NCBI GenBank assembly: GCA_965215035.1
Contig: OZ244040.1
Span: forward strand, 3,844,001-3,908,000
Reading direction: 5' to 3'
DNA from: Azophilus sp965215035
GTDB taxonomy: Bacteria; Pseudomonadota; Gammaproteobacteria; Pseudomonadales; Azotimanducaceae
Length of the DNA stretch: 64,000 bases
The position numbers and the translations under genes are program-made. Below the pieces are notes generated by a model that worked only from the letters and a program-made list of their open reading frames with translations, searched no databases and was not told where the DNA came from. Below, piece by piece: positions 36,610 to 45,446 of the stretch (positions are counted from its first letter, which is position 1; every line of letters starts with the position of its first letter).

Positions 36610-38223
36610 CTAGTCGTCGAGAAAGTCGTCTTCCGGCACCGAATTCGGGCGCCGCAGATCCTTTAGTATCTCTCGGGCCGCGTTGGCGCCGCAGGTGGCC
36701 GAGACGCCGCCACCCGGGTGCGTGGAAGAACCGCACATGTATAGGTTCTTCACCGGCATGCGGTACTGCCCGTAGCCGGGAAACGGGCGGTTGAAGAACA
36801 GTTGATCAAGCGTCAGTTCGCCCTGGAAGATGTTGCCCTCGGTCAGGCCGATCTCCTGTTCGAGCTCGTGCGGGGTGCGCACCTCCATGTGCACGATCAG
36901 GTCTTTGAAACCGGGGCTGTAGCGCTCGATCTTGTCGACCACGGTCTGCCCGAAGCGGTCGCGCTGCTCCGCTGTCCAGGGCCCGTCGGCGAGTTGCGGC
37001 GGGCAGTACTGGATGAAGTTCGACATCCAGTGCCGGCCCGGTGGCGCGACGGTGGGGTCCCAGGCCGATGGAATTACCGATTCCACGAACGGGTCGTCCG
37101 ACCAGCGGCCCCGCTTCCAGCAGTCGTAGGCGCGCTCCAGCGTCTCCATGGACCCGCTGAATGCCTGGCCGCCGCGATTGACGTATGCATTGTCGGGAAC
37201 CCCGGTGAATTTCGGCAGCGCGGACAGGGCGATGTTGACCTTGCCCGACGAACCGCGGATCTTGAAGTTTTCGGCCCTCTCCCGGACACCCTCCGGCAGG
37301 TCGTCCGCATCCATAATGCGGGTGAAGGTGCGCTTCGCATCCAGGTTGGAAACAATAACGCGGGCGCAGAGTTCGTCGCCGTTGTCGAGCACGACACCGG
37401 TTGCCCTGCGATTCTTCACCAGCACCCGCCGCACCCCGGCTTCCGTTCGGATTTCGCCGCCGTGCTCGCGTACCGCGCCCGCTATGGCTTCGGAAATCGC
37501 GCCCATACCCCCCCGGGGCAAGCCCCAGGCACCGATGTTGCCGTCGACGTCGCCCATCACATGGTGCAGCAGAATGTAGGCGGAACCGGGCGATTGGACG
37601 CCGAGCGCGGTGCCGATAATGCCAGGCGTCGCCATGGCAGCCTTGATCAGCTCGTTCTCGAAATAGTCTTCTAGGAACTCGGCGGCGCTCATGGTGAAAA
37701 AGCGGATGTACTCGTAGATCTGCTGCTCGCCCATGGACCAGAACTGCTTGGCCAGGAACAGCAGCTCCGAGATGTCCCGAGGGCGCAGCCGTGCCGGGTC
37801 GGGAGGCGTGCGCAGCAGCGTCTTGCGGATGAGTTGGGAATAGCGGGTGAGGTCCGCCTGGAAGCGGTGCATCGCATCGGCATCGTGGGGCGAATGGCGC
37901 TTCAGTTCTAAGTAGGCCGCAGTCTCGTCGTGGTAGGAGATGAGTCGTTCGTCGCCATCGCCGAAATTCACGGTGCCCAGGTACGGCAGCAGGATGAGGC
38001 CGTGCCGGCTCAGATTCAGGTCTCGGTGGATGGCCTGGCGCATCATGCTGCACATATAGGAACAGTTCGAGTAGGTAAAACCCTCGTGCAATTTCCGGGA
38101 CACCGCGGCACCGCCGATGTAGTGGTTCTTCTCCAGCACCACCACCTTCAGGCCGGCCTTGGCGAGATAGGCGGCATTGGTCAGGCCGTTGTGGCCCGCC
38201 CCGATGACGATGGCGTCAAGCAC
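36610..38223 (-). CDS. Phytoene-desaturase-like FAD oxidoreductase 1
   Basis: This 537-residue flavoprotein has the N-terminal dinucleotide fold DAIVIGAGHNGLTNAAYLAK, then an acidic residue in VVLEKNHYIGGAAVSR, as in the COG1233 (phytoene dehydrogenase/amine oxidase) family. The C-terminal FAD-binding segment is NLYMCGSSTHPGGGVSATCG. Members oxidise carotenoids, amines or unknown lipophilic compounds. GTG 38223 is the best start because homology begins there; it falls inside a short repeat (see the array at 38221). The GcvT-like gene follows 3 bp downstream, so both are surely co-translated. No carotenoid synthesis genes are nearby, so a carotenoid substrate is not supported. Confidence 0.85.
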   Translation of the reverse strand: MLDAIVIGAGHNGLTNAAYLAKAGLKVVVLEKNHYIGGAAVSRKLHEGFTYSNCSYMCSMMRQAIHRDLNLSRHGLILLPYLGTVNFGDGDERLISYHDETAAYLELKRHSPHDADAMHRFQADLTRYSQLIRKTLLRTPPDPARLRPRDISELLFLAKQFWSMGEQQIYEYIRFFTMSAAEFLEDYFENELIKAAMATPGIIGTALGVQSPGSAYILLHHVMGDVDGNIGAWGLPRGGMGAISEAIAGAVREHGGEIRTEAGVRRVLVKNRRATGVVLDNGDELCARVIVSNLDAKRTFTRIMDADDLPEGVRERAENFKIRGSSGKVNIALSALPKFTGVPDNAYVNRGGQAFSGSMETLERAYDCWKRGRWSDDPFVESVIPSAWDPTVAPPGRHWMSNFIQYCPPQLADGPWTAEQRDRFGQTVVDKIERYSPGFKDLIVHMEVRTPHELEQEIGLTEGNIFQGELTLDQLFFNRPFPGYGQYRMPVKNLYMCGSSTHPGGGVSATCGANAAREILKDLRRPNSVPEDDFLDD

Positions 38224-38440
38224 TAGGGACACCCACCTCAAGCATTAGGGACAGCATTAGGAACGCCCATCTTGCCTTTGTGCGTTAGAGACACCCACCG
38301 CATTTGCGTTAGGGACACACTGCATTAGGAACTCCCACGGCGCCAGGGGCAACGACATTGAGATGTTCACCGCCATTCGTTAGGGACACCCACTGCATTA
38401 GGGACACCCACCGCGCCAGGGGCAATGACATTGCGATGTT
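38221..38440. repeat. Array of short GTGGGTGTCCCTAATG repeats
   Basis: Eight degenerate copies of the 16-mer GTGGGTGTCCCTAATG lie on the minus strand with complements starting near 38221, 38243, 38254, 38283, 38306, 38323, 38379 and 38397. A longer ~67-bp unit also containing GGTGAACATCNCAATGTC and GCCCCTGGCGC is present twice. The first copy supplies the proposed GTG start of the downstream flavoprotein, and the last touches the stop codon of the upstream one. No spacer pattern like CRISPR is present. Confidence 0.75.
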
Positions 38441-40014
38441 CACCGCAATATCTCCCGTGCCGCATTGTGCCCGGGGGCACCGGTAAGGTCGCCGCCGGGA
38501 TGGCACCCCGCGCCACACAGGTACAGCCCGGGAATGGGCGTACGGTACTGCGCCGCCTGATAGGTCGGCCGCATCATAAGCATCTGATCCATGGCGAACT
38601 CGGTATGATGCCAGTGCCCGCCGGTAACGCGGCATTCCCCTTCGATGTCCGCTGGCGTGAGAAATTCGCGGGCAACGATCTGGTCGCGGATGCGCGGCGC
38701 ATACTGTGCAATCGTGTCGATGGCTCGCTCGCACATCGCTTGCCGCGCGGCATCGCTCCAACCACCCTTGCGGCTGTATGGCACATACATGACGTGGGCG
38801 GAAAGCACATGCTGGCCAGCCGGCGCAAGCGCGGAATCGTGCAGACTCGGCACGACGATTTCCATCACCGGGTTGTCCGGACACCCCCCGTACTTGGCCG
38901 CATCGAACGCGAACTCTATGGCATCGAGGTCTGGCGCGATGATCATGCGCCCGTCCGGCGTTGCAAGCCCATCGAATTCCGGCACGCCGTCCAACGCCAG
39001 GTGCAGTTTCGCCACCAGCCCCTGGCAGCGCAGGCGCCGAATCCGGTTCGTGAACCCGATATCCAGGAAAGGGGCACCCACCAAATCGAGGAAGGTGCGC
39101 TGCGGGTCGGTCGATGCCACCACACAATCGGTCTCGACGCGTTCGCCATTCTCAAGTTCAACACCGTTGACGACCAAGCCGCCGGAAGCGGGGCGGCCGC
39201 CGGTTGTGTCCGCCTTGCGTGCACCGATTAGAATTCGGCGCACCGCCGCGCCGCAACGAATGTCCGCCCCGGCAGCGGTGGCCGCCGCGCACAGCGACCC
39301 GACCAGGCTGGCGATGCCTCCCGGGGGCAGGGCGTGCGCTCCGCCCGACGCTTCCCCCATGCGATAGAGCATTGCGAGCACGGCGCCATTCGGCGAGCGT
39401 GGCGCGAGCCTGGATCCGACCAGCCCATCCCAACTCAAGGTGGCCTTGACAATATCGCACTGAAAGCATTCGTCCATAAGATCGCGGACGGGCAGCGTGG
39501 CGATGCGCAGGAACTCCCGCATTTCACGCTTGCCGAGGCGCCGCAGGCGGTAGCCAAGGTGCGCGAAGGTCATGGAACCGGCTAGGCTGGCAGCGCCAAT
39601 AGCGGGCGCGGTCTTGAGCCAGAAGGGCTGCAGGGCGTTGGCGAAGCGCGTCATGCGTTCCCGGTAGCGAACAAAGTTGTCCGCCTCGGCGGTTGCCGCC
39701 GCCATCAGTGCGCCCGCGTCTAGTACGACATGGGCTCCATCTCGGTGCAGCCCAATGGTCTTCAGGTTGGGCGAGGAAGGCTCGAATCCGTGTTGCCGAA
39801 GGTCGAGTTCCCGAGCCACCCTTGCCGAGAAATGGCTCAGGGTGTGCGCGACGGAGGCGTGAAAACCGGGGTGAAACTCACGGCCCGCAGCCAGGCCGCC
39901 GGGGGCCGACCCCGCCTCCAGCACCAATACACGACGGCCCGCCCGCGCCAGGTACGAGGCGCACACCAGCCCATTGTGTCCTGCCCCCACAATCGCCACG
40001 TCGTAGCGGCTCAA
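38440..40014 (-). CDS. Phytoene-desaturase-like FAD oxidoreductase 2
   Basis: A 524-residue paralogue of the flavoprotein at 36610, in the same family but clearly divergent. It has YDVAIVGAGHNGLVCASYLA, LVLEAGSAPGGLAAGREFHP and the C-terminal IPGLYLCGAGCHPGGDLTGA FAD segment. Such proteins act on hydrophobic or amine substrates using FAD. It is the first gene of a minus-strand run (flavoprotein 2, repeat array, flavoprotein 1, GcvT-like protein), divergent from a TonB receptor. Two paralogues plus a folate-type transferase suggest sequential oxidations of one methylated compound. ATG 40014 gives the family-like N-terminus. The specific reaction cannot be read from the sequence. Confidence 0.85.
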   Translation of the reverse strand: MSRYDVAIVGAGHNGLVCASYLARAGRRVLVLEAGSAPGGLAAGREFHPGFHASVAHTLSHFSARVARELDLRQHGFEPSSPNLKTIGLHRDGAHVVLDAGALMAAATAEADNFVRYRERMTRFANALQPFWLKTAPAIGAASLAGSMTFAHLGYRLRRLGKREMREFLRIATLPVRDLMDECFQCDIVKATLSWDGLVGSRLAPRSPNGAVLAMLYRMGEASGGAHALPPGGIASLVGSLCAAATAAGADIRCGAAVRRILIGARKADTTGGRPASGGLVVNGVELENGERVETDCVVASTDPQRTFLDLVGAPFLDIGFTNRIRRLRCQGLVAKLHLALDGVPEFDGLATPDGRMIIAPDLDAIEFAFDAAKYGGCPDNPVMEIVVPSLHDSALAPAGQHVLSAHVMYVPYSRKGGWSDAARQAMCERAIDTIAQYAPRIRDQIVAREFLTPADIEGECRVTGGHWHHTEFAMDQMLMMRPTYQAAQYRTPIPGLYLCGAGCHPGGDLTGAPGHNAAREILR

Positions 40015-40123
40015 TCCAGTCCCTCGCTACGGCCAAATTGCTCCAAACCCTAGGCTAGCCACCTCAAAACACCAAGGCTTCGCCGCCTATACGCAATGTA
40101 GTTCCGAGTTTCCCGCCCGATCA

Positions 40124-40216
40124 CAGCACCCCGCCTACGGGCTGTCCGGCGCGTCTGGAGGTGATCATTGCCAGGACCCCTCCTCGAGCCCCGCCTCCGG
40201 GCCGTCCGGCGCGTCC
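40124..40216. repeat. Two short direct repeats in the divergent spacer
   Basis: CCCCGCCTACGGGCTG and CCCCGCCTCCGGGCCG, each followed by TCCGGCGCGTC, lie about 60 bp apart between the flavoprotein and the TonB receptor. Each unit can fold into a small G+C hairpin. Their role is unknown. Confidence 0.5.
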
Positions 40217-40298
40217 CTATAGGCCCGGATGTCTTGCCCCCACTACCGGGTAACATTACAGTTCGGTAATTCTCATAGATTAGCTTGGTAGAGTGAAC

Positions 40299-42761
40299 AT
40301 GTCGCAGCACGATGATCGCCTGTTCCTGAGAACTCCCATTTCGCTGGGCGTGGCGACCGCGCTGGCGGGAACCGGGACGCCCTTGGCGGTTCAGGCCGAA
40401 GAGGACGAAAGAACCAGCGAGATCGAAGAGATTATCGTCACTGCCCGCAAGCGCGAGCAGAGCATCCAGGACGCGCCGCTCCCCATTCAGGCCTTTGATA
40501 CGGAGGCGATTCGCGAGAAGGGCCTGAAGACCTTTCAGGACTATGTAAAGGAACTGACCAGCGTTTCGTACGGCACCGCATCGCCCGGCGCGACCACCAT
40601 CGCCTTCCGGGGAACGCTCGCCCAGCCCACCGGATTCGACACGATCAGCTCGTCCACGCTGTATCTCGATGAAATCCCGATCACCCGGGACGGGCAGAAT
40701 GCCGATGTGCGGATGATCGACATCGAGCGGCTCGAGGCGCTGTCCGGCCCGCAGCCAACCCTGTACGGCGCCGGCTCCCAGTCGGGTGTGTTGCGCATCG
40801 TCACCAACAAGCCGGACACCTCGGAATTCGGCGGCTACTACCAGCTCGGCGGCAGCACCACGGCACACGGCCAGGGCAGCTACGACGCCAGCGCCGTGCT
40901 CAACGTTCCGCTTATCGAGGACCGGCTGGCCGTGCGCTTAGTTGGCTTCTACGAGTTCGAGGGCGGCTACATCGACAACGTGCTGGGCACCACCAGCGCC
41001 TACTCGGAATTCAACGGCAACCGGGACAATGCGGATGTCGTGGAAGACAACATCAACGACTACGAGAGCCGCGGCGGCCGGGCCCTGGTGCGCTACCAGC
41101 CGAACGACGACTGGACCATCGATGCCGGCGTCATCTACCAGAAATCGCAACTCGACTACATGTTCGATTTCAACCCCAAGTTTGGCGACCTGGAAACCAT
41201 CAAGTTCAAGGACGAGAACGACGAAGACGAGTGGTACAACTTCTCACTCACCCTGCAGGGGGATCTCGGCTTTGCCGACCTGACCGTCGCCGCGGGGTGG
41301 CACGGCCGCAACATCGACTACGACATAGATGCCACCGCGTACATGACCACCTACAAGGAGAACGGGCTGCAGTTCGCGACCTACTATGTGGGCTCCCCGA
41401 TGTTCGTGGACTACGCGACCTGCTACGCGACCGCCTACTGCTACCAATGGATCACCCAGTACGACTTCGGTGCCGACCCGACCTCGCGGATCAGCCTCGA
41501 CCAGCGCATCCGCTCGTTCGCCGGCGAGGTGCGCCTGGCCTCCAAGGACGACGGCTCCAGCCGCTTCAACTGGTTGCTCGGCACCTTCTACGAGCGCACC
41601 CACAACGACTGGGACTACATCACAATCGTGGACGACTTCGCCGAAAACGGCGGCCAGGGAGCGATATTCACCTACTACGGCGTGGCCCCCACGGATGTCT
41701 GGTTCGACCAAGGCTTCCGCGAAGGCTGGACCTACAACGGCTTCGAAGGCAACGACTTCAACGGCCAGCACCAAGACATCGAATCGATCGCCGCATTCGC
41801 CGAATTCAGTTACGACATCACTGATACGGTGCGCGTATCCGCCGGCGGGCGCTACTTCTCCACCGATCGCCGGGTCAACGAGAATTCCTATTATGTCAAC
41901 ACGGTTTTCGACGACTTCGATGTCACGGAAAACACGAAGGATTTCAGCCCGCGGGTGAACCTAACCTGGCAGCCCAGCGACGACATACTGACCTACTTCA
42001 CCTACTCGGAAGGCGTGCGCATCGGGGGCCGCAACGGTGCCGTTGCGCAGCGGCCCGCAGCCGCCGCGCTCGGTGCGCCCCTAAGCTTCGATTCCGACCG
42101 GCTCATGAACTACGAAGCGGGGCTGAAGTCCACCTGGGCGGACGGACGCCTGATCGCAAATGTCAGCGCATTCATCATGAACTGGGAGGACTACCAGATC
42201 CGGGTTGCGCTGCCGGTGGCCGGCGCCACAACAGTCAATGCGGGCAATGCGTCGATCGATGGCTTCGAGGGGCAGTTCGCCTTCAAGCCGACCGCCAACT
42301 GGGAGCTCTCCCTGGCGATGACCTATCTCGATGCGCGCATCGACGATGACATCTCGCTCAACAACGGCGCCATCATGGCTGGCGAGGCGGGCGATGCGCT
42401 GCCGGCGGTGCCCGAGCTGAAGCTGGCCGCGGGCATTCTGTACTCCACCGATCTCCCCTGGTCCGGGTACGAGGGCTACGCGCGCTTCGACTTCTATCAC
42501 ACCGGTGACTCCGTCAACGCCACCAACGCATCGATTCTGCTGTTCGGTGCGGAACGAACCGTGCCGGCCCCGCAGCCGGCCTACCAGACCGGCTACCTGA
42601 GTTTCGGGGTGAAGGGCGACAACGGCTGGGAGGCTTGGCTGTCGATCAACAACCTATGGGACGAGCGCGCCATTACCTACATCTACCCACGGTTCGCCGA
42701 TGATCGCGCCTTCACGATCCGGCCGCGGGAGTTCAGGGTCGGGGTTTACAAGGCCTTCTGA
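40299..42761 (+). CDS. TonB-dependent outer membrane receptor 1
   Basis: An 820-residue TonB-dependent receptor. After a signal region (LGVATALAGTGTPLAVQA) comes a TonB box, EIEEIIVTARKREQ, then the plug domain (PLPIQAFDTEAIREKGLKTF, VALRGTL-type and EALSGPQPTLYGAG motifs). The rest is a long beta barrel ending in aromatic phenylalanine (GVYKAF), as required for BamA recognition. The sequence is of the large receptor group common in marine Proteobacteria, which take up siderophores, glycans or other bulky compounds; the ligand is not predictable. ATG 40299 is used, with GTG 40293 just upstream. The 3' end is duplicated in the adjacent tandem repeat. Confidence 0.92.
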   Translation: MSQHDDRLFLRTPISLGVATALAGTGTPLAVQAEEDERTSEIEEIIVTARKREQSIQDAPLPIQAFDTEAIREKGLKTFQDYVKELTSVSYGTASPGATTIAFRGTLAQPTGFDTISSSTLYLDEIPITRDGQNADVRMIDIERLEALSGPQPTLYGAGSQSGVLRIVTNKPDTSEFGGYYQLGGSTTAHGQGSYDASAVLNVPLIEDRLAVRLVGFYEFEGGYIDNVLGTTSAYSEFNGNRDNADVVEDNINDYESRGGRALVRYQPNDDWTIDAGVIYQKSQLDYMFDFNPKFGDLETIKFKDENDEDEWYNFSLTLQGDLGFADLTVAAGWHGRNIDYDIDATAYMTTYKENGLQFATYYVGSPMFVDYATCYATAYCYQWITQYDFGADPTSRISLDQRIRSFAGEVRLASKDDGSSRFNWLLGTFYERTHNDWDYITIVDDFAENGGQGAIFTYYGVAPTDVWFDQGFREGWTYNGFEGNDFNGQHQDIESIAAFAEFSYDITDTVRVSAGGRYFSTDRRVNENSYYVNTVFDDFDVTENTKDFSPRVNLTWQPSDDILTYFTYSEGVRIGGRNGAVAQRPAAAALGAPLSFDSDRLMNYEAGLKSTWADGRLIANVSAFIMNWEDYQIRVALPVAGATTVNAGNASIDGFEGQFAFKPTANWELSLAMTYLDARIDDDISLNNGAIMAGEAGDALPAVPELKLAAGILYSTDLPWSGYEGYARFDFYHTGDSVNATNASILLFGAERTVPAPQPAYQTGYLSFGVKGDNGWEAWLSINNLWDERAITYIYPRFADDRAFTIRPREFRVGVYKAF

Positions 42762-42988
42762 GGGCTTTGGCTGAGGGTTGGCTGTCCGCTGAGGGCCGAG
42801 CGGGCTTGCCGTGCCCCCTTCCGGCACGCCAGGCGGGGGTTCTTACCGGGACGTTGGGCACAGGCAGGAGCCTTCTGAGGGCTTTGGTTGAGGGTTTGGC
42901 TGCCCGCTGAGGGCCGAGCGGGCTTGCCGTGCCCCCCTTCCGGCACGCCAGGCGGGGTTGTTTACCGGGATGCTGGGCTCTGGCGGTA
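42754..42988. repeat. 117-bp tandem duplication covering the receptor stop codon
   Basis: Two units start with CCTTCTGAGGGCTTTGG at 42754 and 42871, exactly 117 bp apart. They share GCTGAGGGCCGAGCGGGCTT and TTCCGGCACGCCAGGCGGG, with a few mismatches. The first unit includes the last codons and stop of the TonB receptor. The repeated GCCCGCTCGGC-type arms can fold, so a terminator role is possible. Confidence 0.7.
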
Positions 42989-43044
42989 GCCTTAAATGTG
43001 CCGGAAGGGAGCCCGGCAAGCCCGCTCTCCAAACTGCGACCGAA

Positions 43045-43113
43045 GCGAATTCTCTGGAGCGAGGGCACCCCGCCCTCGAACGAGCCGTCCGAATTCACGT
43101 TGGACTCAATGGG
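43045..43113. repeat. ~70-bp dispersed repeat, copy 1
   Basis: Matches 54067-54134 in the same orientation, with shared blocks CCCGCCCTCGAAC, CCGAATYCACGTTG and ACTNANTGGG. One copy follows each TonB receptor gene by 100-300 bp. Neither codes for a recognised protein. Confidence 0.65.
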
Positions 43114-43119
43114 GGTATT

Positions 43120-43196
43120 GTATCAGTTTGAATCTGTGGATCGAGCAAGGGCAAGGCATACAGGTGATTCGGCAGGGCCGGGATTCAAACTGATAC
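43120..43196. repeat. 77-bp palindromic element, copy 1
   Basis: Bounded by perfect 15-bp inverted repeats, GTATCAGTTTGAATC (43120-43134) and its complement (43182-43196). The internal 47 bp include GATCGAGCAAGGGCAAGGC and TGATTCGGCAGGGCCGG. An identical-length copy in the opposite orientation is at 47483. It lies just upstream of a TPR-sulfotransferase. Confidence 0.85.
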
Positions 43197-43255
43197 ACTG
43201 CCTCAATGGGCCGCACTTTGTTTCGTGCGAGAATCCGCAAGAAAGCCACAACCTG

Positions 43256-45331
43256 GTGCCTGGGGTGTCAGACGCTGAAGCAGAAACCCGGCTGAGGCCC
43301 GATCGGCCGAAACCGGCGGCACGGCTCGCGTTCGAGCAGGCCGTGGCCCTGATGCAGGCCAACGACTTTGACGCGGCCAGCACGATGCTCGAAGCCGCGT
43401 TGGAGCACTCGCCCAGCGACCCCAACCTGCTGCGGCTGCTCGGGGTGTCGTTGACACGGCAGAACCGCAGCGACGAAGCGGAGCAAGCGCTGACCCGGAC
43501 AATCCGCCTAGTGCCCAACTTCGCGCTGGCCCACGAGAATCTCGCCGACGCGTTGCTGCAGCGGGGCAGGCTCGACGAAGCGGCCGAGTCACTGAGAACT
43601 GCAATTCGGCACAACCCGGCAGCGGATGCCGCCAATCGCAAGCTCGTTGAAGTGCTCGCTCTTACTGGCCGCGGCGGCGAAGCGGACGCAGCCTTCCAAC
43701 AGTCGCTACAAGGCGACCCCGACCGCGCAGCGATCGTTGCAGCCATGGAACTCAATCGCGATGGCGAGACGGCGCAGTCGGAAAAGATCCTGCGGGGTAT
43801 TCTGCGGCGCAAACCGGAGCACCTCGATGCCTTGCGCCTGATGGGCGTGCACTGCGCCCGCAAGGAGCTTTACAACGATGCCGAGGCCTTCTTTCGCCGC
43901 GCCGTCGATCTGGCCCCGGATTTCTGGCTGGCATGGATTAATCTCGGCGCGGCGCTCAACGAGCAGCAGAAGTTCGACCAGGCGGACACCGCCTACAAAC
44001 AGGCGTTGCAGCTCAAGCCGCGGTCGGTTTTCACGCTCGAAAAACTCGGCGCCAACAGCCTTTTCGACGGCCGCCACGAAGACGCCATCGGTTGGCTAGA
44101 GGCGGCGCTCGAACGCGACCCGGCTCACTTCCCGTCGCTGCTTTGCCTAGGACATGTGCTAAAGACCGTCGGGCGGCAGAACGAGGCCATCGACGCCTAT
44201 CGGCGCTGTGCCGAGGCCAAACCCGACTTCGGGGAAGCCTATTGGAGCCTGGCCAATCTGAAGACGTTTCGGTTCAACGGCGGGGAAGTCCGCGAGATGG
44301 AAAAACACCTAGAGGCGGTCTCGGCAACCGCCGACGGGGAGGATTCCGAGATCGCCTTTTCTTTTGCCCTCGGCAAGGCATTCGAAGACCGCCAAAACTA
44401 CAGGAAGGCATTCGTATACTATTCTCGGGGCAACGCCAAGAAACGCCCGAAGCTCAACTACGACCCCACCGAATTCCAGAGGACCAACGACCGGATCATC
44501 GACGTATTCACCAGGGAGTTTTTCGAACAGCAGGCCGGCCAGGGATGCAAGGACGATGCGCCGATCCTGATCATTGGCCTGCCCCGGTCGGGTTCGACCC
44601 TGCTCGAGCAGATTCTGGCCAGCCACTCGCAGGTCGAAGGAACGGCGGAGTTACACTACCTGCTGCGCTTGGCCACGGAAACCGGCCTGACCCGCTCCGA
44701 CGGCATCCGCTACCCGGAATGCATGCTCGAAATGAAACCCCATCACTTCCGGGATTTGGGTCGGGAGTACCTTGAGAATACCCTGCGCCACCGCTCGGGG
44801 GCGCGCTACTTTACCGACAAGATGCCCAACAACTTCACGGGCATCGGTTTTCTGCACGCGATTCTGCCCAATGCCAAGGTCATCGATGCCCGGCGCCACC
44901 CGCTGGATAGTTGCCTAGGGTCGTTCAAGCAGCTCTTCGCCCGCGGCCAGATATTCACCTACGACCTCTACGACCTAGCGCACTGCTACATCCAGTACAT
45001 ACGGCTCGTCGATCACTGGAACGAAGTGTTGCCGGGTAAGATTCTCACCGTCCACTACGAACATGTGGTCGGCGACCTCGAGCGTCAGGCAAGGCGTATA
45101 GCCACCCACTGCGGGCTCGAGTGGGAAGACAGGATGCTGCGTTACCACGAGACCGAACGCGCCGTGAAGACCGCCAGTTCCGAACAGGTGCGGCAACCGA
45201 TCTACTCGGGTTCGGTGAACCTGTGGCACCGCTACGAAGACGAACTCGACGAACTGATCGACTACCTCGAACCGGTGCTGCTCGAACTGCCGGAAGACCA
45301 GCAGCCGACAGCTCTCCTGAACCGGCGGTAG
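43256..45331 (+). CDS. TPR-repeat sulfotransferase 1
   Basis: The N-terminal ~420 residues consist of about ten tetratricopeptide repeats (for example ALEHSPSDPNLLRLLGVSLT, NFALAHENLADALLQRGRLD). The C-terminal ~270 residues are a PAPS-dependent sulfotransferase of the Sulfotransfer_1/3 type. The 5'-phosphosulfate loop is GLPRSGSTLLEQILASHSQV, and the 3'-phosphate site is in ARRHPLDSCLGSFKQLF. It would transfer sulfate to a hydroxyl or tyrosine of an unknown acceptor, with the TPRs binding the partner. The start is uncertain: an open frame continues upstream through the 77-bp element, which is clearly not part of the protein. GTG 43256 is chosen, giving 691 residues. A second copy lies at 49659. 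Confidence 0.85.
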   Translation: MPGVSDAEAETRLRPDRPKPAARLAFEQAVALMQANDFDAASTMLEAALEHSPSDPNLLRLLGVSLTRQNRSDEAEQALTRTIRLVPNFALAHENLADALLQRGRLDEAAESLRTAIRHNPAADAANRKLVEVLALTGRGGEADAAFQQSLQGDPDRAAIVAAMELNRDGETAQSEKILRGILRRKPEHLDALRLMGVHCARKELYNDAEAFFRRAVDLAPDFWLAWINLGAALNEQQKFDQADTAYKQALQLKPRSVFTLEKLGANSLFDGRHEDAIGWLEAALERDPAHFPSLLCLGHVLKTVGRQNEAIDAYRRCAEAKPDFGEAYWSLANLKTFRFNGGEVREMEKHLEAVSATADGEDSEIAFSFALGKAFEDRQNYRKAFVYYSRGNAKKRPKLNYDPTEFQRTNDRIIDVFTREFFEQQAGQGCKDDAPILIIGLPRSGSTLLEQILASHSQVEGTAELHYLLRLATETGLTRSDGIRYPECMLEMKPHHFRDLGREYLENTLRHRSGARYFTDKMPNNFTGIGFLHAILPNAKVIDARRHPLDSCLGSFKQLFARGQIFTYDLYDLAHCYIQYIRLVDHWNEVLPGKILTVHYEHVVGDLERQARRIATHCGLEWEDRMLRYHETERAVKTASSEQVRQPIYSGSVNLWHRYEDELDELIDYLEPVLLELPEDQQPTALLNRR

Positions 45332-45446
45332 CCGGGGCCGTTGCTCCGGGCTGCGCTGCTGGACGGGCTGTAGGGCTCAGGATCTCTCCTGAACTGCCGA
45401 TAGCCGGAACCGTTGCTCCGCAAACGGGTGGTCGCAGCCGTCGCGA

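Noticed and set aside
38221..38440. Possible CRISPR-like array
   Set aside because: Spacing of the 16-mers is irregular (11-56 bp), and the intervening bases are themselves repeated.
36610..40014. Carotenoid biosynthesis cluster
   Set aside because: Only desaturase-like flavoproteins are present; crtB, crtE and crtY homologues are absent, and a GcvT-like gene is the close partner.
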